NCBI GenBank assembly: GCA_902800305.1
Contig: CADCDP010000002.1
Coordinates: 62,001-126,000, forward strand
Direction of reading: 5' to 3'
From: an uncultured Bacteroidales bacterium
GTDB taxonomy: Bacteria; Bacteroidota; Bacteroidia; Bacteroidales; Bacteroidaceae
DNA length: 64,000 nt
Shown: piece after piece, positions 6,630-14,144 of the stretch
How positions within the stretch are numbered: the first letter of the stretch is position 1
How the letters are laid out: each line of letters begins with the position of its first letter
Made by a program: the position numbers and the translations under genes
The notes under the pieces: generated by a model
Told to the model about the DNA's origin: nothing
Seen by the model: the letters and a program-made list of their open reading frames with translations, nothing else
Database searches by the model: none

Positions 6630-9600
6630 TTACCATCTTTCTTCCGCAGCCCTACTCATTCCTTCTTCTTCCGCAGGATACATATAAACCTTTTGTGTAG
6701 GCTCGAAATTCTCGTCGTCATCTGCCCATTTATTGCACTGAGCCATCACGGTTTCCAAAGCCTTTTCCTGTCCCTCTGGTGGGTATTTGTACTTCTTCAG
6801 CAGACGCTTCACCAGCACACGCATCTTGGCTCGTGCCGACTCCTTCTTGTTCCAGTCGATGGTGCGGTTCTTCCTCAACTGCTCTGTCAGTTCCTTCGTC
6901 AAGTTGATAAATTCCTCATTCGTGTAGGCTTCCTTCACTCCTTCCGGCGAACTGAGTGCATCGTAGAAGGCTTTCTCTTCGGCGGTCAGGCCCAGTTCGC
7001 TGCCTTCCTCCTCCGTCTTCTTGATTTCGGCAGCCATCCTCAGCAGTTCCTCGATTACCTCCTCGTTGGTCAGCATTCCCTTCAGATAGTTCGACAAAGC
7101 GTTGTTCATCATCTCGCTGAACTTTAGGCTCTGCACGATGTTGGTGCGTTCGTAGTTGCGGATGCGTTCTCTCAGTAGGTTCTCCAGCAACTGCACGGCA
7201 AGGTTCTTCTCCTTCATCTTCCTCAGTTCTGCCAAGAAGTGCTCGTCGAACAGCGAGAACTCAAACCCTCCCGTCAGCACTTGCACCCCTGTGCATTGGA
7301 TGCTTTGCTCCAGCAGTCGTGAGATCCGTTCGTTGATGTCGTGCTTCGTGATGTGGATGCCTCCCACCCTGAATCGGGTCAGCATCACCCTCACGGCATC
7401 CATGAAAGCCACCTCCTGTTGCAGCCTCTGAGGAATGAGCGACTTGCATAGCGTCTGGGCATTGTGCAGCAGTTGGCTCTCGCAGAGGAAGGCTTTAGAG
7501 TCTTTAAGGCCTTTCGGGTCGAGCATGAAGTTGACACCGCCCTTGATGAGTTGGCTTCTTTCTGAGTCGGTTCCGTCATACCACCCGCTATAGTCAAAGC
7601 CATGCAGGAGGTCGCGACAAATCTCCAACTTCTCCTGGAACTTCACTTTGGCGGTCTTGCTGATGTCGGGGTCGCCAAACTGCTTTCGGTCTCTGCTGGT
7701 ATAGTCCTTCATGGCTTGTTTTAGGGCTTGGGCAATGCCCACATAATCCACTATCAAGCCTCCTTCCTTTTCGGGGAATACGCGGTTCACTCTCGCGATA
7801 GCTTGCATCAGGTTGTGCCCCTTCATGGGCTTATAGACATACATCGTGGCAAGACTCGGCACATCGAAGCCTGTCAGCCACATGTCCACCACGATGGCCA
7901 TCTTCATCGGGCTCTTGTCATCCTTGAAGAGAGCTGCGTATTCCTTGTTGCGTCGAGCATCAATCACATCGTGCCATTCCTCCTTGTCCGTGTTGGCGGC
8001 ACTCGCCACCACGTGCATCTTCTCCACCCACTCTGGACGCATCTCCAGCATCTTCCTGTATATCTTCACCGCTGCCTCTTTGTTGTACGCCACAATCATC
8101 GCCTTGCCCGTCAGTTCATACTGGCGGTTCTTCTCGTAGTGCTCCACGATGTCCTCACAGAGGCTGCTGATGGTGTCGGTGTGACACAATATCTCCTTCA
8201 GTCCGCTGTTCTCCCGACGGGCTTTTTGTATCTGTTCGTCCGTCGCCCCCTCGTCAGCCAGCTGGTCAAACTCCTCGTCCAGCTTTTTGAGAGCTTCTTC
8301 GTTGAGGTTGAGCTTGATGACTCGGCTCTCGTAATAGACAGGCTTCGTGGCACCATCGGCAACGGCTTGGGTCATGTCATACACATCGATGTAGTCGCCA
8401 AACACCTCCTTCGTATCTCGGTCTCGGTCAGAAATCGGTGTGCCCGTAAATCCGATGAAGGAAGCATGAGGCAAGGCTTCTCGCATCAGTTTGGCAAAGC
8501 CCTTCTTCATCCTTTCGGCTTTGTTGTCCCAATGTTCGTCGCCATACTGCGAACGGTGTGCCTCGTCGGTGATGACGATGATGTTCTTCCGTTCCGACAG
8601 CAAACCCGTTCCCTCCTCAAACTTCTGTATTGTGGTGAAGATGATGCCGCCCGTCTGCAAGTCCTTCAGCTTCCTTACGAGGTCTTCACGTCCTCCCTTT
8701 TTCGTCAGTTTCCCTTGGGCATTCAGGTCGAAACCCACCCGTTGAGGCTCCTGACGCAAGAACTTCTGGCAACCTGCAAACTGCTCATACAACTGCTGGT
8801 CGAGGTCGTTTCGGTCAGTCACCACCACGATGGTGCATTCGGGGAATCGTTGCACCAGCAGATGCACATAAAACACCATCGAGAGTGACTTGCCACTTCC
8901 CTGCGTATGCCAGAACACACCAATCTTCCCATCTCCGCCCATCGCCGTTTCGGTGTGCCGGATGGCCTTGTTCACCGCAAAATATTGGTGGTAGGCACCC
9001 ATGATTTTCGCGCTTCGTCCGTCCTTGTGGTCGAAGCAGATGAAGTTTTGCAGGATGTCGATGAGTCGGTGCTTTTCGAAGATACCCCAGAAGAACGTCT
9101 CATAGTCGGCAATCTCTTTCGTTTCCTCCTTCCCGTCCACGCTCTTCCATTCCATGTAGCGGTTCTCCTTCGCTGTGATGGTTCCAGCCTTGGTGGTCAG
9201 CATATCGCTCGTCACGCTGAAAGCATTATACACAAACAAGCTCGGGCACTTCTGCTGATACTGCTTGATTTGCAGGTAGGCGTCTCCCTCGTTCGTTTCT
9301 CCCCTGGTGGGCGATTTCAGTTCTATCACTACCAACGGCAATCCATTCACAAACACCACCATATCGCAACGGATTTTCTCATACTCCACCACGCGCCACT
9401 GGTTGCACACCTTGAACCCGTTCTTCAGCGGTTCGTCAAAGTTGATGAGCCTTACCAACGCTGTCTTCGCCCTTCCATCCTCCGCATACTTCACCTCCAC
9501 GCCACTCTGCACATAGTCCATCAACTGCTCGTTCCTCTGCTCCAGCGTTCCCTCGTGGATGTGGGTGATGAGACGAAACGCCTCTTCCAGCACATCTTCT

Positions 9601-9770
9601 CGCAACATCGGGTTCATCCTGCGCAAGCCCTCCTTCAGGTCAGCCTCGTAGTACGGATTGCGGAAGTCGCGCTCCACATCATATCCGCACTCATACGCAT
9701 ACCCCATCTGTCGGAACACCTCTATCAGCGTCCGCTCATAGCTTTCTTCTGTGTGTAGGTTGGTCGTCAT
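6630..9770 (-). CDS. hsdR: type I restriction endonuclease, motor subunit HsdR
   Basis: A 1046-residue subunit that translocates and cleaves foreign DNA in a complex with HsdM and HsdS. The N-terminal nuclease has Asp136 and Glu150-x-Lys152 (VIELKSPTR), the PD-(D/E)xK motif. The superfamily 2 motor follows: HTQGSGKSLSM near residue 290 (Walker A), ITDEAHRS near 402 (DEAH box), FTGTPI, and the late motif QAIARVNRVF. The C-terminal third is helical and would bind the methylase core. An AGGAGG Shine-Dalgarno precedes the ATG, 13 nt after the small ORF. All key motifs are intact, so the nuclease should be active if the complex assembles. Confidence 0.96.
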   Translation of the reverse strand: MTTNLHTEESYERTLIEVFRQMGYAYECGYDVERDFRNPYYEADLKEGLRRMNPMLREDVLEEAFRLITHIHEGTLEQRNEQLMDYVQSGVEVKYAEDGRAKTALVRLINFDEPLKNGFKVCNQWRVVEYEKIRCDMVVFVNGLPLVVIELKSPTRGETNEGDAYLQIKQYQQKCPSLFVYNAFSVTSDMLTTKAGTITAKENRYMEWKSVDGKEETKEIADYETFFWGIFEKHRLIDILQNFICFDHKDGRSAKIMGAYHQYFAVNKAIRHTETAMGGDGKIGVFWHTQGSGKSLSMVFYVHLLVQRFPECTIVVVTDRNDLDQQLYEQFAGCQKFLRQEPQRVGFDLNAQGKLTKKGGREDLVRKLKDLQTGGIIFTTIQKFEEGTGLLSERKNIIVITDEAHRSQYGDEHWDNKAERMKKGFAKLMREALPHASFIGFTGTPISDRDRDTKEVFGDYIDVYDMTQAVADGATKPVYYESRVIKLNLNEEALKKLDEEFDQLADEGATDEQIQKARRENSGLKEILCHTDTISSLCEDIVEHYEKNRQYELTGKAMIVAYNKEAAVKIYRKMLEMRPEWVEKMHVVASAANTDKEEWHDVIDARRNKEYAALFKDDKSPMKMAIVVDMWLTGFDVPSLATMYVYKPMKGHNLMQAIARVNRVFPEKEGGLIVDYVGIAQALKQAMKDYTSRDRKQFGDPDISKTAKVKFQEKLEICRDLLHGFDYSGWYDGTDSERSQLIKGGVNFMLDPKGLKDSKAFLCESQLLHNAQTLCKSLIPQRLQQEVAFMDAVRVMLTRFRVGGIHITKHDINERISRLLEQSIQCTGVQVLTGGFEFSLFDEHFLAELRKMKEKNLAVQLLENLLRERIRNYERTNIVQSLKFSEMMNNALSNYLKGMLTNEEVIEELLRMAAEIKKTEEEGSELGLTAEEKAFYDALSSPEGVKEAYTNEEFINLTKELTEQLRKNRTIDWNKKESARAKMRVLVKRLLKKYKYPPEGQEKALETVMAQCNKWADDDENFEPTQKVYMYPAEEEGMSRAAEERW

Positions 9771-9783
9771 AGTGTCAGTCCTC

Positions 9784-9966
9784 CTATGGTTTAAGTTCGT
9801 GATACAAAGCCAAGCCTTTTACAGTCAACAAGTATTTCTGTTGTGGATGGCGGGGCTTTCTCAATATTGGGGTTGTCTGTGTGTAGCTTATCCTGTACTT
9901 GTGGGGGTACTTGTGGGGGTACTTGTGGGGTACTTTTTCGCTTTCAAACATTTTCATCTTACTCAT
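9784..9966 (-). CDS. small ORF coupled to hsdS, with PHKY tandem repeats
   Basis: A 60-residue product lying between hsdS and hsdR. Its ATG overlaps the hsdS stop as ATGA (9963-9966), which argues for real translation. It contains three perfect tandem PHKY units (residues 14-25) encoded by three 12-bp repeats, then a basic stretch, and ends KYLLTVKGLALYHELKP. That end resembles the last strand and helix of winged-helix domains. PHKY-type repeats occur before such domains in some Bacteroidetes AlbA-type proteins (from memory). It could be a small accessory of the restriction system or the tail of a decayed gene. Function unknown. Confidence 0.55.
   Translation of the reverse strand: MSKMKMFESEKVPHKYPHKYPHKYRISYTQTTPILRKPRHPQQKYLLTVKGLALYHELKP
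9895..9930. repeat. 12-bp tandem repeat x3
   Basis: Three perfect copies of GTACTTGTGGGG lie in tandem within the small ORF at 9784-9966. Copy-number change would add or remove PHKY units without a frameshift. Confidence 0.9.
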
Positions 9967-11204
9967 ATTGCACTCCTTTCTATATCTTTTACATGAAGCT
10001 CTCCTGACATCAGGCGAGGAAGAAGGGTGTCGCGAAGGGTGGAGAGGCGACGGGATTCCTGCTCATTGTTGATAATTTGGATGAGGATTGGGGTCATCAA
10101 CCCATCAATCTTCTTTAAGTGCTCTTCGTTAGGTATAACAACCTTCGCCTTGTCTAATTCGCCTCGTTTAATATGCCCCATCGTAACGGCCTTGTCTTTT
10201 GCTATACGAATAAAGTTGTCAAGATGAAATTTCGTCCACAAAAAAACAAACCATTTAGGATAGTCTTTCGGAACGACAACAAATAAATGTTGGTTCAAAC
10301 CACATTTCCCTCCACACCATACTTTTACCATCAGAGTTCCTGACCAAGAGAAAATAATATCACCATCATTAATGATGAACTTTTCTCCTATAAGTGAAGG
10401 GGAACATAGTTCGCTATTGCAATCTGTGCTTCCCTGTCCAAGTTCTTTGATTTTGAGTACAGGCAACCCTTCTTCACTATCTTTTGGACGATATTTTTGC
10501 ATCGCCAAACCATTTATATAATCAGCAATTGAAGACAGGCTTTCCACTCTCCACCCCTTCGGTATTCTTCCCAATTCACTTTCCACAAACACTCCATCCT
10601 TGAAAGGTTCGAAATCGACAAACCAAGACTTAAATAAAGCCTGTGCCTGTTGTTCCAAATTGGTGTTGATACGACGATTGTTTTCTATTTTGGAGTCGAG
10701 GGAGGAGAGGATGGAGACGATTCTGTTTTGTTCTTCCAATTGTGGAAGAGGGATTGTAAAATCCTCAATCATTCCTTTGGTCAGAGCATTACGAGTAGCT
10801 CCTCCTTGAGCCAATGAAAGAAGATGCTGTTTCTTGAATTGCAAAAAATATAGAATGTATTCGTTGAGAACCTTTGATTTGTTCCCTCTAACAATAGACA
10901 CATGCTGATTTACTCTCGCCGGTAATGCACTATCAGGAACTATACACACCCTTGCAACAGAGTCACCAGTTATGTTTAGCAATACGTCGTTCTTTTTAAC
11001 TTCAACGCCATTCAACTTGGTGGCTTGTTCATCATTAATATATGCTAACCCTTCCCAAGAAAAGGCAAAATCTAACACATTTTGACTTCTAATCAAAGAA
11101 GTAGCTCCGCCAAGATAAGCCTCCTTGCCTCCCTTGGGAGTAGCTCCACTTCCAATCTTGGTGCAGATTTCTCCCAACTTATATTTTTTCCACTCTTCCA
11201 TCAT
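9963..11204 (-). CDS. hsdS: type I restriction-modification specificity subunit HsdS
   Basis: A 413-residue DNA-recognition subunit. It has the usual plan of two target-recognition domains, each followed by a conserved helix. The first half begins WKKYKLGEICTKIGSGATPKGG. The first spacer helix contains LPQLEEQNRIVSILSSLDSKIENNRRIN. The second half starts near residue 220 (GRIPKGWRVESLSSIADYINGLAM), and the second spacer ends RLSTLRDTLLPRLMSGEL. No second or partial hsdS copy lies in the window, so shuffling is not evident. The start Met may be residue 1 or 2. It is coupled downstream to the small ORF by ATGA. Confidence 0.95.
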   Translation of the reverse strand: MMEEWKKYKLGEICTKIGSGATPKGGKEAYLGGATSLIRSQNVLDFAFSWEGLAYINDEQATKLNGVEVKKNDVLLNITGDSVARVCIVPDSALPARVNQHVSIVRGNKSKVLNEYILYFLQFKKQHLLSLAQGGATRNALTKGMIEDFTIPLPQLEEQNRIVSILSSLDSKIENNRRINTNLEQQAQALFKSWFVDFEPFKDGVFVESELGRIPKGWRVESLSSIADYINGLAMQKYRPKDSEEGLPVLKIKELGQGSTDCNSELCSPSLIGEKFIINDGDIIFSWSGTLMVKVWCGGKCGLNQHLFVVVPKDYPKWFVFLWTKFHLDNFIRIAKDKAVTMGHIKRGELDKAKVVIPNEEHLKKIDGLMTPILIQIINNEQESRRLSTLRDTLLPRLMSGELHVKDIERSAI

Positions 11205-11240
11205 ATTATTGTCTTTGAGTCCTTCAGGTCTTTAATGTCT

Positions 11241-11267
11241 AATTCGTCAACGGGTCGTTGACGAATT
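11241..11267. repeat. 12-bp perfect inverted repeat between hsdM and hsdS
   Basis: AATTCGTCAACG and CGTTGACGAATT flank a 3-nt loop. The element lies between the hsdS ATG (11204) and the restored end of hsdM (11300). As RNA it makes a tight hairpin, possibly an intercistronic stability or attenuation element. No T-run follows directly, so a strong terminator is unlikely. Confidence 0.8.
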
Positions 11268-11299
11268 GCAGCTAATGCTCTTTAACTCTTCCATACTCT

Positions 11300-12812
11300 T
11301 CACTCTATTTCAAATCCAATACTACTTAACTGTTTCCTAATCTCCTCTTCCAGTCGGTGGCTTTCGGCAAAGAGTTCGCTGAGTTCGGTGGTGAGGCGGG
11401 TCATTTTTTTCGGCAAAAGGTTCGCCATCATCTTGCTGCTCGGCGATGCCTACGTAGCGGCCAGGGGTGAGGATGAAGTCTTGGGATTGGATGTCCTGTA
11501 GCGTCTTGACGGCACAGAAGCCGGGTTCGTCTTGGAGGGTGCCTTTGCGATAGGCTTCGAAGGTGTCGGCTATCTTGCGGATGTCGTCTGCCATCAGTTC
11601 ACGCACGGCTCGGGTCACCATCGTGCCCATGTTGCGGGCATCGATGAAGACGGTCTTGCCTACCTGTTGCTTGTTGCGTGAGAGGAACCACAACGACACA
11701 GGAATGCCTGTGCTGTAGAAGAGCTGTGAGGGCAGGGCGATGATGCCCTCCACCAAGTCGGCTTCGACAATCTTTTGACGGATTACCCCTTCGCCTCCTG
11801 TCTGACTGCTGAGGGCACCATTGGCTAACACGAGACCGATGCGACCCACAGGGGAAAGGTGGTGAATCATGTGCTGCATCCAAGCGAAGTTGGCATTGCC
11901 GGCAGGAGGAAGTCCGAACTTCCAACGAGGGTCTTTCTCCAGCTTGTCGGCTCCCCAGTCGCTGAGGTTGAACGGTGGGTTCGCCATGATGAAATCTGCC
12001 TTCAACGTGGGGTGCTGGTCGTTGAAGAAGGTGTCGGCATACGACTTGCCCAGATTGGCTTCCAAGCCACGAATGGCGACGTTCATGTGTGCCATCTTCC
12101 AAGTGCTGGGGTTGGCTTCCTGTCCATAGACGCTGATGTTGTTGATGTCCTTCTGGTGGTTTTGGATGAACTTGGCACTCTGCACAAACATACCGCCCGA
12201 ACCGCAACAGGGGTCATACACTCTGCCTTCGTAGGGTTGCAACACCTCCACGATGGTGCGCACGATGCACGAGGGGGTGTAGAATTCGCCAGCGTTCTTG
12301 CCCTCCATCGAGGCGAACTTCTGCAAGCAGTATTCATACACACGACCCAAGAGGTCTTTCTCGTCACCCGATGCTAACATGTGGATGTTGGAGAAGAGGT
12401 CCACCACATCGCCCAAACGCCGCTTGTCCAACTCTGGACGGGCATAGTTGCCAGGCAGCACTCCCTTCAACTTGGGGTTCTCACGTTCGATGGCTTCCAG
12501 CGCATCGTCGATGGTCTTGCCAATCTCTGGCGTGTGGGCAGCCAGCGAGATGACGCTCCAACGAGCATCCTGGGGCACAAAGAACACCCCGTCTGCCTCA
12601 TACTCATCCTTGTCCTCCACATCTGCCAGTTCGTCCTTCAGCAGTTCCTGATACTTCGCCTCGAACTTGTCGCTGATGTACTTCAGGAAAATCAGTCCTA
12701 GCACCACGCCTTCATATTCCGACGCATTCAGATTACCGCGCAACTTATCCGCAGCTCGCCATATCGCATCCTCAAAACCAATCGAGGTCGTATTCTCGTT
12801 TTTCTTTGCCAT
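11300..12812 (-). CDS. hsdM: type I DNA methyltransferase HsdM, frameshifted near the C-terminus
   Basis: An adenine methyltransferase subunit. It has an N-terminal helical domain, then the SAM site DPCCGSGGMF near residue 200 and the catalytic NPPF near residue 277. The uninterrupted frame is 11337-12812 (491 residues) and ends in an odd Pro/Arg/His-rich tail. At the seven-A run (11404-11410) one base fewer would give AEKMTRLTTELSELFAES... and continue to 11300 with a helical end ...SSIGFEIE, total 503 residues, like normal HsdM. So the gene is a single-base frameshift, a slippage-controlled gene or a sequencing artefact. The HsdS/HsdR-contacting C-terminal helix is affected. The promoter is at 12839-12869. 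Confidence 0.93.
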
Positions 12813-12838
12813 TGATGGTAGGTTTTAGATTTCATTTA

Positions 12839-12869
12839 CAAAGTTACACAATTTTCCTCATTGTCCAAA
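12839..12869 (-). promoter_or_regulatory. hsdMSR operon promoter
   Basis: On the minus strand TTTG (12866-12869) is followed after 19 nt by TAACTTTG (12839-12846), a perfect consensus 27 nt upstream of the hsdM ATG. Confidence 0.8.
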
Positions 12870-12932
12870 CATTTCCCGTGTTTTTCGAAGAGAGAGCGTA
12901 AGAAAGAGGGGGTTGGGAGGCTGCTCGACAGG

Positions 12933-13070
12933 GTAATTGCGATGACGGGCGCAACGCAATTACGCTAACGGGCACAGGGTCATTACGATGACGGGCGCAG
13001 CGTCATTTTGATGACGGGCGCGACAGAGGTTCGATAACGGGTAGATGAGATAATAGATGACGGGCGCACG
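12933..13070. repeat. 23-bp tandem array, six units
   Basis: Six contiguous units of exactly 23 bp start at 12933, 12956, 12979, 13002, 13025 and 13048. Their shared core is GTMATTACGATGACGGGC, with GATGACGGGCG intact in four units; units 2 and 5 are the most diverged. Unit 1 and the start of unit 2 also form an inverted repeat (GTAATTGCG / CGCAATTAC). The array fills the gap between the hsdM promoter and the phosphodiesterase gene. Two further units occur at 52460-52505. There are no spacers, so it is not CRISPR. Confidence 0.85.
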
Positions 13071-13088
13071 CCATATAGCGGAGGCAGT

Positions 13089-13595
13089 TTAAGAGTTCTG
13101 GAAGGAGTCGTTTAGCTCTATCACCTCAAGGTCTTTGATTTCTTGTCCGTCGATGGTGAAGCGGACGAGGGTGCGCACTTCGTGGAAGCCATAGCGACCT
13201 GCTGCTCCAGGGTTGATGTGGAGGCAGTTGATGGTGGGGTCGTGTACCACTCGCAGCAGATGGGAGTGCCCAGAGATGAAGAGTTGGGGTGGACGGGCAT
13301 AGATCTGTCGGCGTATGCTGGCATCGTACTTGCCTGGATAGCCTCCGATGTGCTTCATCAGCACGTCCACTTCCTCGCACTTCCAGCGATACACTTCGGG
13401 GAACTTGATGCGCACGTCGCCGCTGTCGATATTGCCATAGACAGCTCTGAGTGGAGCGATGGCAGCCAAGCGGTCGGCCACTTCCATCGAGCCGATGTCG
13501 CCAGCGTGCCATATCTCGTCACACTCCTTGAAATACTTTTCGTAACGGTCGTCCCAACATCCGTGGGTGTCCGACAATAGTCCTATTCTTTTCAT
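13089..13595 (-). CDS. YfcE/MJ0936-type metallophosphoesterase
   Basis: A 168-residue calcineurin-like phosphodiesterase. The metal-binding motifs are SDTHG (residues 8-12), HAGDIGS, YGNID, SGHSH and INPGAAGRYG, in the order of the small YfcE/MJ0936 phosphodiesterases. These hydrolyse phosphodiester substrates of uncertain physiological identity. The length fits this group. It stands alone on its strand. The 23-bp tandem array begins directly after its stop. No promoter consensus was found directly upstream. Confidence 0.9.
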   Translation of the reverse strand: MKRIGLLSDTHGCWDDRYEKYFKECDEIWHAGDIGSMEVADRLAAIAPLRAVYGNIDSGDVRIKFPEVYRWKCEEVDVLMKHIGGYPGKYDASIRRQIYARPPQLFISGHSHLLRVVHDPTINCLHINPGAAGRYGFHEVRTLVRFTIDGQEIKDLEVIELNDSFQNS

Positions 13596-13658
13596 TTTTC
13601 CTTCTGAATCAGTTGGTTGCGGAAAGGTTTAATCTCTCTTCCCTAAATCTGTTATAGG

Positions 13659-13682
13659 AAATCCCCTACTGTTTGGGGATTT
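13659..13682. promoter_or_regulatory. 8-bp inverted repeat upstream of the 13770 gene
   Basis: AAATCCCC (13659-13666) and GGGGATTT (13675-13682) are perfectly inverted around 8 nt. The site ends 8 nt before the -33 element of the promoter at 13690-13719, a plausible operator or an upstream terminator. The role is not shown. Confidence 0.4.
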
Positions 13683-13689
13683 TCAGTTC

Positions 13690-13719
13690 TTGTGCCTATG
13701 GAAAAGGCTGTAACTTTGC
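13690..13719 (+). promoter_or_regulatory. promoter of the small secreted protein gene
   Basis: TTG (13690-13692), an 18-nt spacer and TAACTTTGC (13711-13719) match the Bacteroidetes consensus, 50 nt before the ATG at 13770. Confidence 0.7.
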
Positions 13720-13769
13720 TCCCGAAATCAAAAAACAAACGCTATTATTAACTTAAAACAAAGACAACA

Positions 13770-14144
13770 ATGAAAAAGTTAGCATCTCTTGCTCTTGCAG
13801 CAATTATCGCACTCAGTGCAAACGCAAAGAAAGTGGAACCTTCTGTTCGCCACAGTCAAACATCGGAATTTACTTCCGTAAAAGTCAACGCTCCCGTACA
13901 CCTCGTTATCGTGCCTGGCCGTACTTATTCAGTCAATGTGATGTCGCGCAATGCCGAGTTGGCCACCGCCATTTCGTGGAAGGTGAAGGATGGGGTGCTT
14001 AGCCTCAATGCCCTCGACCTCGAATCGCTCGAACACTCGCGAGCCACTGTGGATGTCATCGTCACGGCTCCCACGAATGTGAATTATCAGGTGGGTAAAG
14101 ACTTGAAACGGGTGCCGAATCCAAGAAGGCCACTTAGAAGGTGA
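13770..14144 (+). CDS. small secreted protein, partial GIN/DUF2807-like
   Basis: A 124-residue product with a signal peptide (MKKLASLALAAIIALSANA). A short beta-rich segment follows (TSVKVNAPVHLVIVPGRTYSVNV...LSLNALDL...VIVTAPTNVNYQVG) and resembles the head-GIN domain of Bacteroidetes envelope proteins. That domain is usually longer. The last residues RVPNPRRPLRR look out of character: a shift of one base near AAACGG would give a tail GAESKKAT and a stop at 14135-14137, so a small indel is possible. The frame overlaps the convergent TonB receptor gene by 11 nt. Assignment is tentative. Confidence 0.6.
   Translation: MKKLASLALAAIIALSANAKKVEPSVRHSQTSEFTSVKVNAPVHLVIVPGRTYSVNVMSRNAELATAISWKVKDGVLSLNALDLESLEHSRATVDVIVTAPTNVNYQVGKDLKRVPNPRRPLRR

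Noticed and set aside
7728..8888. 386-codon plus-strand ORF opposite hsdR
   Set aside because: It lies fully inside hsdR on the other strand, is His/Leu-rich without any family motif, and hsdR has all its motifs intact. It is a shadow frame of G+C-rich coding DNA.
9963..11204. hsdS shufflon
   Set aside because: Only one complete hsdS is present, with no partial copies or recombinase gene. The 12-bp inverted repeat at 11241 has no partner in the window that I could find.
12933..13070. CRISPR array
   Set aside because: The 23-bp units are contiguous without unique spacers, and no cas gene is nearby.
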